From Rikenellaceae bacterium (GTDB taxonomy: Bacteria > Bacteroidota > Bacteroidia > Bacteroidales > UBA932), in assembly GCA_022777205.1 (NCBI GenBank), contig JALFGP010000097.1, forward strand, positions 1 to 55,943: a DNA stretch of 55,943 bases, in the 5' to 3' direction. How positions within the stretch are numbered: position 1 is the stretch's first letter; each line of letters opens with the position of its first letter. Shown in pieces: positions 1 through 8,927 of the stretch. Under the pieces are notes generated by a model that did not search any database, was not told the DNA's origin, and saw only the letters and a list, made by a program, of their open reading frames with translations. The translations under genes and the position numbers were made by a program.

Positions 1-51
1 CCCACATTTTGGACACCTTTGACGCCTTCTTATTTTTGACTTATCACTCAT
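1..51 (-). CDS. N-terminal fragment of a zinc-ribbon protein, possibly a transposase (runs off left edge)
   Basis: An ATG at 51 reading leftward stays open to base 1 and gives 17 residues: a short basic start (MSDKSKIRRRQR) and then CPKCG, the first knuckle of a zinc ribbon. The frame leaves the window, so the product cannot be fixed. Small transposases of several IS families start with a basic stretch plus CxxC ribbon, and the unusual long structured leader upstream (52-300) would fit a tightly restrained transposase gene, but a generic zinc-ribbon protein is equally possible. What is seen: start codon, CxxC, a Bacteroidota promoter upstream on the same strand. What is inferred: transposase. 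Confidence 0.45.
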   Translation of the reverse strand, partial: MSDKSKIRRRQRCPKCG

Positions 52-75
52 TAGATGAAAATGTTTTCATCTAAT
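50..75. repeat. Perfect inverted repeat over a start codon
   Basis: Two 12-base arms (ATTAGATGAAAA and its exact complement) flank a 2-base centre. On the minus strand the right arm lies immediately 5' of the ATG at 51-49 and the left arm includes its first bases, so in RNA the hairpin would hide the initiation site. It could equally be a protein-binding dyad. Confidence 0.75.
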
Positions 76-90
76 CTATGTAATCTTCTG

Positions 91-161
91 AATTATACCA
101 ATTTATGAGACTTTTACCAACCACTTTTGGCAATTATACCGTAGGAAGCCCCAATTATACC
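91..161 (-). repeat. Three direct copies of GGTATAATT
   Basis: Read on the minus strand, GGTATAATT occurs at 161-153, 140-132 and 99-91. The steps are 21 and 41 bases, close to two and four helical turns, so all copies lie on about the same DNA face. They lie between the terminator-like hairpins and the small reading frame at 51-1. Function unknown. Confidence 0.5.
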
Positions 162-179
162 TTTTTTTGCGCTTTGCGC

Positions 180-204
180 AAAAAAAATGAGCTGTCGTCG
201 CTCA
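180..204 (-). terminator. Rho-independent terminator-like hairpin in a leader
   Basis: On the minus strand TGAGC, a 7-base loop and GCTCA are followed directly by eight T. It sits about 95 bases downstream of the start predicted from the promoter at 303-333. The wider stretch 187-220 has an alternative outer pairing (ATGAG with CTCAT), and GAGG-TGT-CCTC at 218-208 competes with it, which is the layout of an attenuator. A second hairpin (TTTTTTTGCGC, loop TTT, complement) follows at 162-186. Confidence 0.6.
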
Positions 205-300
205 CGCGAGGACACCTCATACTAACCACATAATTAATAACACTAAAACTAATAACCAATGAGCTTCGGAGTACTCAGAAGAGTTACTTCCTTAACTCGA
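205..300 (-). ncRNA. Putative attenuated leader or small RNA
   Basis: Between the minus-strand promoter (303-333) and the terminator hairpin (180-204) lies about 95 nt without a convincing reading frame but with dyads: GAGTTA-6-TAACTC at about 281-298 and an imperfect 18-base palindrome around GAGTACTC at about 265-282. A transcript ending at the hairpin would be about 115 nt; read-through would reach the zinc-ribbon frame at 51-1. Either a leader or a free-standing RNA is possible. Confidence 0.4.
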
Positions 301-302
301 TG

Positions 303-333
303 CAAAGGTAAGCATTATTTTTTATTCTGCAAA
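303..333 (-). promoter_or_regulatory. Bacteroidota sigma-A promoter, reading left
   Basis: Minus strand TTTG at 333-330, 19-base spacer, TACCTTTG at 310-303: a full match to the TTTG / TAnnTTTG consensus. Predicted start near 297. It lies downstream of maf and points away from it, so it serves the leader and small frame at the left edge. Confidence 0.75.
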
Positions 334-393
334 TTTTTTCGAAGAAAAATGCAAAAAAACTTTCAAATTCCAATGTCAAAAATCAAAGTACGA

Positions 394-975
394 TTACAAA
401 AAGTGAAGCAAATGAGAATGGACCAGATGCGCCGGAAGCCCCATAACAGTGAAGTAAGAGCCTGATATTCCGGTAATTGCAGCAAGTCCAATCCATTCCT
501 GAATGCCGTATGCCCCTGCTTTGTCGAAAGGTTGAAATTTGTCAATATAGAAGGCAATTTCACTTTCAGACAGTTCGGCAAAGTGCACCTGACATACATC
601 AGTGAAAGTATCTTCCTCAATATGGTTACGAATTGTAACTCCAGTAACCACTTCGTGCGTTCTGCCGGAAAGTTTTCTCAACATTCTCTCCGCATCTTCT
701 TTGCCGTGGGGCTTGCCCATCACTTCTGAATCACAAAGTACGATGGTGTCCGCTGTAATCAGAACTTCATTTTCCTGCAAAGGTCTGTGAAATCCGTGTG
801 ATTTTCCCCGAGATAAGATCGCTGGAATATCGTGCAGGGGAGTGCCCGGTTCGAAATGCTCCTCAAAATTGTTTCCGGTGTCCACCTCGAAATCAATGCA
901 AAGACCCTGGAGTATCTCCTTCCGTCTTGGGGATGCGCTTCCCAGGATTATATGTTTATCTGTAGCAAAGTACAT
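394..975 (-). CDS. maf: Maf-like nucleoside triphosphate pyrophosphatase
   Basis: Maf proteins hydrolyse the alpha-beta bond of non-canonical or selected nucleoside triphosphates (dTTP, UTP and modified forms) in the cytoplasm. Seen here: the N-terminal SASPRRKEIL motif, then ITADTIV and GKPHGKEDAERML, and the C-terminal GAYGIQEW and SGSYFTVMGLP blocks, which together are diagnostic. The frame is open from 1014, but the start at 975 places SASPRR 12 residues in, as is usual, and puts the ATG 7 bases after the kdsC stop instead of inside kdsC; 999 is a second option. Last gene of the minus-strand set DUF3467-kdsC-maf. Length 193 residues, normal for the family. Confidence 0.9.
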   Translation of the reverse strand: MYFATDKHIILGSASPRRKEILQGLCIDFEVDTGNNFEEHFEPGTPLHDIPAILSRGKSHGFHRPLQENEVLITADTIVLCDSEVMGKPHGKEDAERMLRKLSGRTHEVVTGVTIRNHIEEDTFTDVCQVHFAELSESEIAFYIDKFQPFDKAGAYGIQEWIGLAAITGISGSYFTVMGLPAHLVHSHLLHFL

Positions 976-982
976 TTCAAAC

Positions 983-1561
983 TCAATAACATTTCTCATA
1001 AGCGGAAATGTCAAGGCTCCATTTGTTCTGAATTCTCAAAGTGATTTCAATGATTTCCCGGACAAAGCGCTTGCCGGCAGGGAAGACCGAGACATAGTCT
1101 GCTGAAAGCAATGCTTCCTCCATCGCATCAGCTGGACAAATTCCAAGTCCTGCAGCCTTCAGCACCGGCACATCAGGAAGGTCGTCACCACAATAGAGCA
1201 CTTCTGCGGCAGCAAGACCGTGCTTGTCCATAAAATTCTCAAAATCGGCTATCTTGTTCTTGGAATTCAAATAAATATCCGGCCCGCTGAAGCCGAACTT
1301 GCTGAAACGCCTGACTATGCTGTCCGAATGTCCGCCGGTGATGATGCCCAGTTTGAAACCGTGCATTCCAGCCATCCTGAGCCCGAACCCGTCCTTAGCA
1401 TCATAAGTTCTGAGGAACTCGCCGGAATTATCCACGAAAATGCTTCCGTCAGTCATTACCCCGTCAATGTCGAAGGTAAATGCCTTGATTTTCAGGAACT
1501 TATCATAAAGCGAGTCTGGAATTTCCAGTTCCCGCAATTGTGAATTTACTATTTTTACCAT
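983..1561 (-). CDS. kdsC: KdsC-like HAD phosphatase (KDO-8-phosphate phosphatase)
   Basis: Removes phosphate from 3-deoxy-D-manno-octulosonate 8-phosphate, the step that supplies KDO for lipid A-core assembly. The protein (192 residues) is a compact C0-type HAD enzyme without a cap: motif I FTFDIDGVMTDG at about 28-39 with the nucleophile Asp, motif II as GIITGG at about 73-78, and motif IV YCGDDLPDVPVL at about 120-131. Length and motif order match KdsC. It starts 2 bases after the DUF3467 stop and is followed 7 bases later by maf, so the three are probably one transcript. A related HAD function cannot be excluded from sequence alone. Confidence 0.88.
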   Translation of the reverse strand: MVKIVNSQLRELEIPDSLYDKFLKIKAFTFDIDGVMTDGSIFVDNSGEFLRTYDAKDGFGLRMAGMHGFKLGIITGGHSDSIVRRFSKFGFSGPDIYLNSKNKIADFENFMDKHGLAAAEVLYCGDDLPDVPVLKAAGLGICPADAMEEALLSADYVSVFPAGKRFVREIIEITLRIQNKWSLDISAYEKCY

Positions 1562-1563
1562 CG

Positions 1564-1869
1564 CTATGACTTTGCTCCGTTGTTGCCGAATCCGCCCATA
1601 GGGAAGGTATCATTGCGTCCGAAAGTGATCTGTCCGAACTGTGATTCGTATTTCTGGATATTGTCCTGAAGTGCCAACATAAGTCTTTTTGCGTGTTCAG
1701 GTGTCATAATGATGCGGTTGCCCACCGATGCTTTCTGCAGTCCGGGAAGCATAGTTGCGAAATCGATGATGAATTCGCTGTGTGAGTGGGAGATAATAGC
1801 GAGGTTTGCATAATTTCCTTTTGCTACCTCGGCTGAAAGTTCAATGTCAAGTTTGCGTTCGTTTTCCAT
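1564..1869 (-). CDS. DUF3467 family small protein
   Basis: A 101-residue protein of the DUF3467 family, widespread in Bacteroidota and of unknown biochemical role. Recognised by the pattern NYANLAIISHSHSEFIIDFA near 19-38, GLQKASVGNRIIMTPEHAKRL near 43-63, and a C-terminal tail rich in Gly/Asn. No signal peptide or membrane segment is seen, so it is probably cytoplasmic. It is the first gene of the set leading to kdsC and maf, divergent from valS; no good minus-strand promoter stands out in the 141 bases between them. Confidence 0.85.
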   Translation of the reverse strand: MENERKLDIELSAEVAKGNYANLAIISHSHSEFIIDFATMLPGLQKASVGNRIIMTPEHAKRLMLALQDNIQKYESQFGQITFGRNDTFPMGGFGNNGAKS

Positions 1870-1918
1870 ATCGGATCAATCTTGTGTATTTGCTGCGCGA
1901 AGTTAGTCAAAAAATATG

Positions 1919-1926
1919 TATCTTTG
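1919..1926 (+). promoter_or_regulatory. Promoter -7 element for the valS operon
   Basis: TATCTTTG matches TAnnTTTG. The upstream TTTG at 1889-1892 is 26 bases away, longer than usual, so the -33 part is weak. Predicted start near 1933 gives a 5' leader of about 78 nt that contains an imperfect 18-base palindrome at 1932-1949 around TCCGGA. Confidence 0.55.
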
Positions 1927-2010
1927 CAATTCTGTCGTCCGGAAGACAGCCAAAAACAGCAAACTATCTGTTCCGGAAGGGATTAAAAGAATAAAAAACT
2001 ATTGAAAGAT

Positions 2011-4662
2011 ATGGAATTGCAGTCTAAGTATGACCCATCGTCAACCGAAGACAAATGGTACGCCTATTGGCTGGAACACAATTTTTTCCACTCGGAGCCC
2101 GATGAGAGGGAACCTTATACCATAGTTATACCTCCGCCAAATGTCACGGGAATCCTGCATATGGGACACGTTCTGAACAACACAATCAACGATGTGCTCA
2201 TCCGCAAGGCCAGAATGGACGGCAAGAATGCCTGCTGGATACCCGGTACGGACCACGCGTCCATCGCCACCGAGAGCAAGGTCGTGGCCAAATTGAAGGC
2301 TGAGGGCATAAGCAAGGAAGACCTTACCAGGGAAGAATTCCTCAAGCACGCTTGGGAATGGAAGGAAAAGCACGGCGGAATCATACTTTCACAGCTCCGC
2401 AAACTTGGTGCATCCTGCGACTGGGACAGGACCAAATTCACTATGGACCCGGATTTGAGCCAGGCCGTAATCAACACCTTTGTATATTTCTATGAGAAAG
2501 GCTACATTTATCAGGGTGTGCGTATGGTGAACTGGGATCCGGTTGGACTCACGGCTGTGAGCGACGAGGAAGTAGTGCACAAGGACACCGCCAGCAAGTT
2601 CTACCATATGCGCTATTTCGTTTCGGACGGCAAGGGCAATCCCACTGACAAGTACATTGTGGTTGCGACCACAAGGCCTGAAACCATTATGGCCGATGCC
2701 GCAGTCTGCATAAATCCGGCTGACGAGAGATACCATTGGCTCAAGGGCAAGAAGGTGCTTATACCTCTTATAAATAAGGAAATTCCTATTATAGAGGACT
2801 CTTATGTGGAGATGGATTTCGGAACAGGCTGCCTCAAGGTTACCCCTGCCCACGACGTAAACGACTATAATATAGGTCTTAGGCACAATCTGCCGGTACT
2901 CGACATCATCGACGATCACGGCTGCCTCAATGAGAAGGCCCAAATACTCATAGGAGAAGACAGATTCGTGGCAAGGAAGAAGATTGCCAAGATGCTCGAA
3001 GAAGCCGGAAATCTCGAAAAGACAGAGGATTACACCTCACCTATAGGCTATTCCGAAAGGACTGATGCCGTAATAGAGCCGAAACTTTCCAAGCAATGGT
3101 TCCTCAAGATGGATGTGCTCGCAAAGGCTGCCCTGGAGAGCGTGGAAAGCGGCAGAATACGTCTTATTCCGGAAAAATACCGCAATACCTACCGTCACTG
3201 GATGGAGACCGCCCACGACTGGTGCATTTCCCGTCAGCTTTGGTGGGGACAGCGCATCCCGGCCTATTATCTGCCTGACGGTTCATTCGTAGTGGCGCCA
3301 AGCCCGGAAGCAGCCCTTCAAAAGGCACAGGAAAAATGTGCAGGAATCACTATGGACCAACTTCACCAGGACGAAGATGTGCTGGACACCTGGTTCTCCT
3401 CCTGGCTTTGGCCGATCTCCGTTTTCGATGCTGAAATGCCGGGACATCCGGACCATAAGCCGAACCGGGATTTGAGCTACTATTATCCTACAAATGACCT
3501 CGTTACGGGACCTGACATCATCTTTTTCTGGGTTGCCAGAATGGTTATGGCCGGAGACGAGTTTATGAAGGAAGAGCCGTTCCGCAATGTGTATTTCACC
3601 GGCATAGTCAGGGACAAGATTGGCCGCAAGATGAGCAAAACACTCGGAAACTCTCCGGACCCTCTGGTACTCATAGAGAAATACGGTGCCGATGCAGTGC
3701 GCCTCGGAATGTTGCTCTGCAGTTCAGCCGGAAACGATATCCTCTATGACGAATCTCAGATTGAGCAGGGTCGCAACTTCTGCAACAAAATTTGGAATGC
3801 TTTCCGACTTGTGAAGGGTTGGGCAGTAGATGAAACTCTGGAACAGTCTGAATCTTCAGTAATTGCGGTGGATTGGTTCAACAACAAGTTGAACTCAGTT
3901 GTGGCAGTGGTTAACGACCATTTCTCCAAGTTCAGGATTTCAGATGCCCTGATGGCGGTTTACAAATTCTTCTGGGACGATTTCTGCGCCTGGTACCTGG
4001 AACTTGTGAAACCAGCTTATGGCTCTCCGATTGATGCCGCCACCTACAATGCAACAGTAGGATTCTTCGAGCAGTTGCTCAAGATGGTTCACCCGATAAT
4101 GCCGTTCATTTCTGAAGAACTCTGGCACGCTGTCCGCGACCGTAAAGATGGCGAGACCATAATGTTTGAGCGTTTCCCTCAGGCAGGGGATGTCAACGAG
4201 GCTTTGCTTCAGGCATTCGAACAGGCTTGCGGAGTGGTGGCAGGTGTGAGGAACATCAGGCAGCAGAAGGGGATTTCTCCTAAAGACAGCCTCAGTCTGA
4301 AAGTCGTAGGAGACTATGATCAAACCTTGTCTCCTGTCATTGCCAAGCTCGCAAATATCAGCAATATAGAGCATCTCACTTCAATTGATGATTCAGAAGC
4401 TGGAGTCTCATTTATGTCAGGCACACTTAAGGTGTTCGTACCTCTTTCCGGGCTTGTGGACGAAAGCGAGGAAATCAAGAAACTCGAAGCTGAACTGACC
4501 TATCTCGAAGGCTTCCTCAAATCTGTTCGTGGCAAACTGTCCAATGAAAAATTTGTCGCACACGCTCCAGAAGCAGTTGTGGCTGCCGAAAGGAAGAAGG
4601 AATCCGATGCAATGAGCAAGATTGAAAGCATTAAAAAGAGTCTTGAAATATTGAAGAAATGA
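2011..4662 (+). CDS. valS: Valyl-tRNA synthetase
   Basis: Charges tRNA-Val with valine. A class I synthetase of 883 residues: the HIGH motif appears as HMGHVLN near 48-54, the CP1 editing domain follows ([10 protein letters not shown] near 224-233), and the KMSKS loop is KMSKTLGN near 540. The last about 65 residues ([15 protein letters not shown]... onward) form the tRNA-binding coiled coil normal for ValS. The frame is open from a TTG at 2002, but the ATG at 2011 is preferred; no Shine-Dalgarno is present either way. First gene of a plus-strand run; its stop overlaps the next start as ATGA. Confidence 0.97.
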   Translation: MELQSKYDPSSTEDKWYAYWLEHNFFHSEPDEREPYTIVIPPPNVTGILHMGHVLNNTINDVLIRKARMDGKNACWIPGTDHASIATESKVVAKLKAEGISKEDLTREEFLKHAWEWKEKHGGIILSQLRKLGASCDWDRTKFTMDPDLSQAVINTFVYFYEKGYIYQGVRMVNWDPVGLTAVSDEEVVHKDTASKFYHMRYFVSDGKGNPTDKYIVVATTRPETIMADAAVCINPADERYHWLKGKKVLIPLINKEIPIIEDSYVEMDFGTGCLKVTPAHDVNDYNIGLRHNLPVLDIIDDHGCLNEKAQILIGEDRFVARKKIAKMLEEAGNLEKTEDYTSPIGYSERTDAVIEPKLSKQWFLKMDVLAKAALESVESGRIRLIPEKYRNTYRHWMETAHDWCISRQLWWGQRIPAYYLPDGSFVVAPSPEAALQKAQEKCAGITMDQLHQDEDVLDTWFSSWLWPISVFDAEMPGHPDHKPNRDLSYYYPTNDLVTGPDIIFFWVARMVMAGDEFMKEEPFRNVYFTGIVRDKIGRKMSKTLGNSPDPLVLIEKYGADAVRLGMLLCSSAGNDILYDESQIEQGRNFCNKIWNAFRLVKGWAVDETLEQSESSVIAVDWFNNKLNSVVAVVNDHFSKFRISDALMAVYKFFWDDFCAWYLELVKPAYGSPIDAATYNATVGFFEQLLKMVHPIMPFISEELWHAVRDRKDGETIMFERFPQAGDVNEALLQAFEQACGVVAGVRNIRQQKGISPKDSLSLKVVGDYDQTLSPVIAKLANISNIEHLTSIDDSEAGVSFMSGTLKVFVPLSGLVDESEEIKKLEAELTYLEGFLKSVRGKLSNEKFVAHAPEAVVAAERKKESDAMSKIESIKKSLEILKK

Positions 4663-5075
4663 TAGAGTCAACCGAATATTTGGATGTGCGGTATTACGAG
4701 ACCGACCAGATGGCAATAGTCCATCACTCCAATTACATACGTTATTTCGAGTGTGGCAGGGCAAAATTGATGCAAGACGTGGGATTCTCCCAGACCAGAA
4801 TTGAGGCAGAGGGGGTTATGACCGCCGTGGCTGCTGTGACTGCACAGTACAAGTCGCCTGCAAAATACGGAGACAGGTTGAGAATAGTCACCCGTCTGCG
4901 CGATCTTCCTACTGCAAGAATCCTTTTTGAAACCGAAATCTTCAACCAGGATGATATTCTGCTTTGCACGGGTACGGTCAAACTGGGATTCATAGACTCG
5001 ACCACACGCAGGCCTGTGCGCTGTCCGGACGACCTCCTGAAGGTTCTGGAGCCATATTTCCCTGAATCCAAGTAA
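4659..5075 (+). CDS. Acyl-CoA thioesterase, hot-dog fold (YbgC/4HBT type)
   Basis: A 138-residue single hot-dog protein. The signature [21 protein letters not shown] near 11-31 contains the catalytic Asp and the HxNYxxYFE pattern of the 4-hydroxybenzoyl-CoA thioesterase/YbgC family, which hydrolyses acyl-CoA thioesters in the cytoplasm. The actual acyl substrate cannot be told. Overlaps the valS stop by four bases (ATGA), which suggests translational coupling, and precedes tatA by 27 bases. Confidence 0.85.
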   Translation: MIESTEYLDVRYYETDQMAIVHHSNYIRYFECGRAKLMQDVGFSQTRIEAEGVMTAVAAVTAQYKSPAKYGDRLRIVTRLRDLPTARILFETEIFNQDDILLCTGTVKLGFIDSTTRRPVRCPDDLLKVLEPYFPESK

Positions 5076-5102
5076 TTGCAAAATCACTAATAATAAAAAG
5101 AT

Positions 5103-5351
5103 ATGTTGACAGTATTACCTCTTGGCGTTTTTGGACCTTGGCAGATTGTAGCCATCGTTCTTGTTGTTCTCCTGCTTTTCGGAGGCAAAAAAATCCCTGA
5201 GCTTATGAAAGGCCTCGGAAAGGGTGTGAAAAGTTTCAAACAGGGAATGCAGGAAGCTGACAAGGAGATCCAGGAAATCAAACAGGAAATAGAAGCTCCG
5301 GCGCAGACTGAAAAAAAGACCGAAGAGGTCAAGAAGACAGAGGAAAAATAG
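5103..5351 (+). CDS. tatA: Twin-arginine translocase subunit TatA
   Basis: 82-residue pore-forming subunit of the Tat pathway, which exports folded proteins. Seen: a short N-terminal stretch, one membrane helix with [19 protein letters not shown] at about 9-27, the KKIPEL hinge, an amphipathic helix ([15 protein letters not shown]), and an acidic/lysine-rich charged tail. Followed 12 bases later by tatC, so the two are co-transcribed. TatA and TatE/B types cannot be separated further; Bacteroidota commonly manage with TatA and TatC only. Confidence 0.93.
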   Translation: MLTVLPLGVFGPWQIVAIVLVVLLLFGGKKIPELMKGLGKGVKSFKQGMQEADKEIQEIKQEIEAPAQTEKKTEEVKKTEEK

Positions 5352-5363
5352 TCACTCTTTCCT

Positions 5364-6137
5364 ATGTCCACGAATGAATCATCCGAAATGAGTTTCTGGG
5401 ACCATCTGGAGGTGCTGAGGGGAACACTGTTCCGTTCGGCACTTTCGGTGATGATTATAGCCCTTGTACTCTTTTGCCTTAAAGACTATTTCTTTGATTC
5501 CGTGGTACTTGCTCCGACAAAGGCGAGTTTCCCGACCTATCGTCTGTTCGGCATTGCAACCAATATAGACTTGGTGAATTATGAACTGTCCGCGCAGTTT
5601 ATGGTGCATTTGAGGGTGTCTCTTCTGGCTGCCTTGGTGCTGGCTACTCCCTACATTCTTTTCGAACTGTGGAAGTTCATAGCCCCGGCCCTGTACGAGA
5701 GGGAAAAAAGAAAAATCCGTTTTGCTTTCCTTTTCGCCGGGGGATTGTTCTATGCAGGACTCGTGACAGGGTATTTTATCCTCCTTCCGTTTATCTTGAA
5801 TTTCTTCAACGGCTATGTGGTTAGCGATCTTGTAAAGAACACAATATCTCTCACCTCCTATATGTCTTCATTCTTTTCTTCGCTCTTTTCGATGGGAGTT
5901 GCTTTCGAATTGCCTGCCGTGGTGCTGGTGCTTTCGGAGTTTGGCTTGATAGACAGGGAGTTCCTCAAAAAGTACCGCAAACACGCCCTAGTGGTAATTC
6001 TCATCATAGCCGCATTCATCACTCCGGCAGACCTGCTTTCAATGTTCATTGTCGCTCTGCCATTGTATCTTTTATATGAATTCAGCATTCTTATATGCAA
6101 GAAGGGGGAGAATTCGGAAAATGAAGCTGCAGTATGA
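5364..6137 (+). CDS. tatC: Twin-arginine translocase subunit TatC
   Basis: 257-residue polytopic inner-membrane protein that recognises twin-arginine signal peptides. It begins with the conserved SFWDHLEVLRGTLFRS near 10-25, carries about six membrane helices, FELWKFIAPALYEREKR near 105-121, and FELPAVVLVLSEFGLI near 182-197. All are TatC hallmarks. Its stop overlaps the following ABC-F start (ATGA). Confidence 0.95.
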   Translation: MSTNESSEMSFWDHLEVLRGTLFRSALSVMIIALVLFCLKDYFFDSVVLAPTKASFPTYRLFGIATNIDLVNYELSAQFMVHLRVSLLAALVLATPYILFELWKFIAPALYEREKRKIRFAFLFAGGLFYAGLVTGYFILLPFILNFFNGYVVSDLVKNTISLTSYMSSFFSSLFSMGVAFELPAVVLVLSEFGLIDREFLKKYRKHALVVILIIAAFITPADLLSMFIVALPLYLLYEFSILICKKGENSENEAAV

Positions 6138-8059
6138 TTTCAATTAATTCTGTTACAGTATCTTATGGAGGTTTTACCCTCCTTTCGGACATAAATTTCA
6201 ATATCAGCGAGCAGGACAAGATCGGTCTTGTGGGGAAAAACGGTGCAGGCAAGTCCACTATGCTCAAACTCATCTGCGGGCTCCAGAACCCGACCACGGG
6301 CAAGATTGCGGTTCCCGGCAGCGTGAAGATAGGCTATCTGCCCCAGATAATGGAGCACCACAAGGGCAAGTCTGTCATTGACGAGACTATGACTGCATTT
6401 CAGGAGATGTTTGATCTGGAAGCTGAATTGGAACGAGTCACAGCTGAACTTGGTGAACGGACTGATTATGAATCAGAGTCTTACAGTAAACTTATCGTAC
6501 ATCTGAATGAACTGAACGACAGGCTCGCCATTCTGCGTAATGATGCTCCCGAGGTCCAGGCGGAAAAGACTTTGATGGGCCTGGGATTCAAATATGAAGA
6601 ACTGGGCAGACCGACAGAGACTTTCAGCCAGGGTTGGAATATGAGGATTGAACTTGCGAAGATTCTGCTGGGCAAGCCGGATGTGATGCTTCTGGATGAG
6701 CCCACCAACCACCTTGACATTGAATCCATTGAATGGCTGGAAGATTATCTGAAGAATTGCAGATGTTCCATAGTTCTGATTTCTCACGACCGAAAGTTCC
6801 TCGACAATGTCACCAACCGCACCATAGAGATAATGCTCGGCAAGATTCACGACTACAAGGTGCCGTACAGCAAGTACTTGGAACTGAGGAAGGAACGCCT
6901 CGCACAGCAGAGGGCAGCTTATGAGAACCAGCAGAGGATGATAGAGAAAACCGAGGATTTCATTGAAAGGTTCCGCTACAAACCCACCAAGTCCAATCAG
7001 GTGCAATCCAGGGTGAAACAACTGGAAAAACTGGAGCGCATTGAGGTGGATATGGAGGATAAGTCTGCACTATCTGTCAAATTCCCTCCGGCTCCACGCT
7101 CCGGTGACATAGTTTATAAGGCTGAGAACCTGACACTTGGCTATGATTCGAAAATTGTGTTCAGCGGTGCCGAAATCGAAATCCGAAGAGGGGAGAAGGT
7201 GGCACTCGTAGGCCGTAACGGTGAGGGAAAGACCACGCTGATGCGTGCAATTACGGGGAGTCTGCGTCCGATGGAGGGAACTTCGCGGGTGGGCTACAAT
7301 GTGAGCATAGGCTATTATGAACAGAACCAGGAAGACGTACTGGACAAACAGGACACGGTCTTCGGCACTCTCGACCGCATTGCCGTGGGGGATATACGAC
7401 TGAAACTCAGAGACATACTCGCAGCCTTCCTCTTCAAGGGAGAGGATATCGACAAGAAGGTTGCAGTGCTTTCCGGAGGTGAAAGGGCGAGACTGGCAAT
7501 GGCGAAACTGATGTTGCGTCCCTACAATCTGCTTTGTCTGGACGAGCCTACCAACCATATGGACATATTGTCCAAGGATATTCTGAAACAGGCACTTAAG
7601 GCCTATGACGGCACTCTGGTGGTTGTGTCCCACGACAGGGATTTTCTGGATGGACTTGTGGACAAGGTCTATGAGTTCCGTGATGGACAGGTAAAGGAAT
7701 TCCTGGGAGGGGTTTCTGATTTTCTGGAAAAGCGCCGTCTGGACAGTTTGAACGAACTTGAGCGGAAACAGCAGGATGCACCGCTGCCTACAGCAAAGGA
7801 AGAGTCTGCTGGGGCAGGGCAATACCGTCAGAACAAGTTCATTTCCAAGGAAGAGAAGAAGCTGCGCAACCGCATCAGTTATCTGGAAAAGAAGATAGAC
7901 GAGGTGCAGGCGAGGATGAAGGAAATCGAAACTGTCCTTGCAAATCCCTCTCCTTCAGATGATTATATGGAACTTACAAGAGAGTTCCTGGAGAGAAAGA
8001 GAGACCTTGATGCGATGACAGACGAATGGGCGGAACTATCGGAGAGCCTTGAACAATGA
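6134..8059 (+). CDS. ABC-F family ATPase (Uup/YheS-like)
   Basis: Soluble duplicated ATPase of 641 residues without membrane domains. Domain 1: Walker A GKNGAGKST near 35, a relaxed signature FSQGWNMR near 165, Walker B VMLLDEPTNHLD near 185. An arginine-rich linker follows (RFRYKPTKSNQVQSRVKQLEKL near 282-303). Domain 2: Walker A GRNGEGKTT near 360, signature LSGGERAR near 447, Walker B LLCLDEPTNHMD. The C-terminal about 70 residues are a coiled coil, as in Uup. ABC-F proteins act on the ribosome; whether this one is housekeeping or antibiotic-protecting cannot be told, but the setting in a tat/rlmB operon favours housekeeping. Confidence 0.9.
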   Translation: MISINSVTVSYGGFTLLSDINFNISEQDKIGLVGKNGAGKSTMLKLICGLQNPTTGKIAVPGSVKIGYLPQIMEHHKGKSVIDETMTAFQEMFDLEAELERVTAELGERTDYESESYSKLIVHLNELNDRLAILRNDAPEVQAEKTLMGLGFKYEELGRPTETFSQGWNMRIELAKILLGKPDVMLLDEPTNHLDIESIEWLEDYLKNCRCSIVLISHDRKFLDNVTNRTIEIMLGKIHDYKVPYSKYLELRKERLAQQRAAYENQQRMIEKTEDFIERFRYKPTKSNQVQSRVKQLEKLERIEVDMEDKSALSVKFPPAPRSGDIVYKAENLTLGYDSKIVFSGAEIEIRRGEKVALVGRNGEGKTTLMRAITGSLRPMEGTSRVGYNVSIGYYEQNQEDVLDKQDTVFGTLDRIAVGDIRLKLRDILAAFLFKGEDIDKKVAVLSGGERARLAMAKLMLRPYNLLCLDEPTNHMDILSKDILKQALKAYDGTLVVVSHDRDFLDGLVDKVYEFRDGQVKEFLGGVSDFLEKRRLDSLNELERKQQDAPLPTAKEESAGAGQYRQNKFISKEEKKLRNRISYLEKKIDEVQARMKEIETVLANPSPSDDYMELTREFLERKRDLDAMTDEWAELSESLEQ

Positions 8060-8083
8060 TAATATTTCTCAATAAGACTCAAT

Positions 8084-8827
8084 ATGGAAGAAAATAAGAC
8101 TCAGATGCTGTACGGCATACATCCGGTTATGGAGGCGATTCGTGCCGGACGCACTTTTGATAAGGTCCTGCTCAAGCAAGGTATGGAAGGGGAGCAGTTC
8201 AGGCAGCTATATGCCCTGATAGGCGAGAAAAAAATCAATTGTCAGTTCGTGCCTGTGGAAAGGCTCAACAGAGCGGTCCGCGGTGCTCATCAGGGAGTGG
8301 TGGCCTATGTGTCCCAGATTGAACTTGTGGGGCTGGAGGAAATGGTTGAAAAGGCTTTTGGCAAGACCGCAAATCCTCTGCTGGTCATTCTTGACGGCGT
8401 GAGCGATGTACGCAATCTCGGAGCTGTATCGCGTACACTGGAGTGTGTCGGAGGCAACGGAATCATAGTGCCGGCCAAAGGTGGTGCAGCCATAAATGCG
8501 GAGGCCGTCAAAGCTTCTGCCGGTGCCCTGAACAGGATTGATGCTTGCCGAGTTCCGAATTTGCGTTATGCAGCCTACTATCTCAAACAGGCCGGATTCA
8601 GAATTGTGGCAGCAAGCGAAAAGGTGGACAAGTTGATTTATGATGCGGATCTGAAGGGACCGGTTGCCATAGTGATGGGCTCGGAAGGAAAGGGCATATC
8701 GTCTGCTATGCTTGAACTTGCTGATGAAAAAGTGGCAATTCCTATGTCCGGGAACATTGGTTCTCTGAATGTGTCCATTGCTGCGGCTGTTGTGATGTAC
8801 GAAGCCGTGCGTCAGAGACTCGCATAA
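8084..8827 (+). CDS. rlmB: 23S rRNA 2'-O-ribose methyltransferase, RlmB/SpoU family
   Basis: 247 residues. The N-terminal MLYGIHPVMEAIRAGR (9-24) is the RNA substrate-binding domain of TrmH group 3 enzymes. The SPOUT trefoil-knot motifs follow: LDGVSDVRNLGAVSRTLE near 103-120, VMGSEGKGIS near 198-207, and IPMSGNIGSLNVSIAAAVVMYE near 219-240. RlmB methylates G2251 of 23S rRNA in E. coli; the same role is assumed. Last gene of the valS run, facing cinA across a large hairpin. Confidence 0.88.
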   Translation: MEENKTQMLYGIHPVMEAIRAGRTFDKVLLKQGMEGEQFRQLYALIGEKKINCQFVPVERLNRAVRGAHQGVVAYVSQIELVGLEEMVEKAFGKTANPLLVILDGVSDVRNLGAVSRTLECVGGNGIIVPAKGGAAINAEAVKASAGALNRIDACRVPNLRYAAYYLKQAGFRIVAASEKVDKLIYDADLKGPVAIVMGSEGKGISSAMLELADEKVAIPMSGNIGSLNVSIAAAVVMYEAVRQRLA

Positions 8828-8867
8828 TTGAGTTTTATAGTCTCAGAACTGTTTACAAATTCTAATT

Positions 8868-8918
8868 AATACGTGTAACAAAAATGTTTTATAATAAAAC
8901 TAATTTGTTACACGTATT
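8868..8918. terminator. Nested perfect hairpin between convergent genes
   Basis: Outer arms of 15 bases (AATACGTGTAACAAA and its complement) enclose an inner perfect stem GTTTTAT / ATAAAAC. The element fills most of the 100-base gap between rlmB and cinA. It lacks a clear T-tract, but convergent placement suggests a two-way terminator or mRNA 3'-end stabiliser. Confidence 0.6.
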
Positions 8919-8927
8919 GTTTATCAA

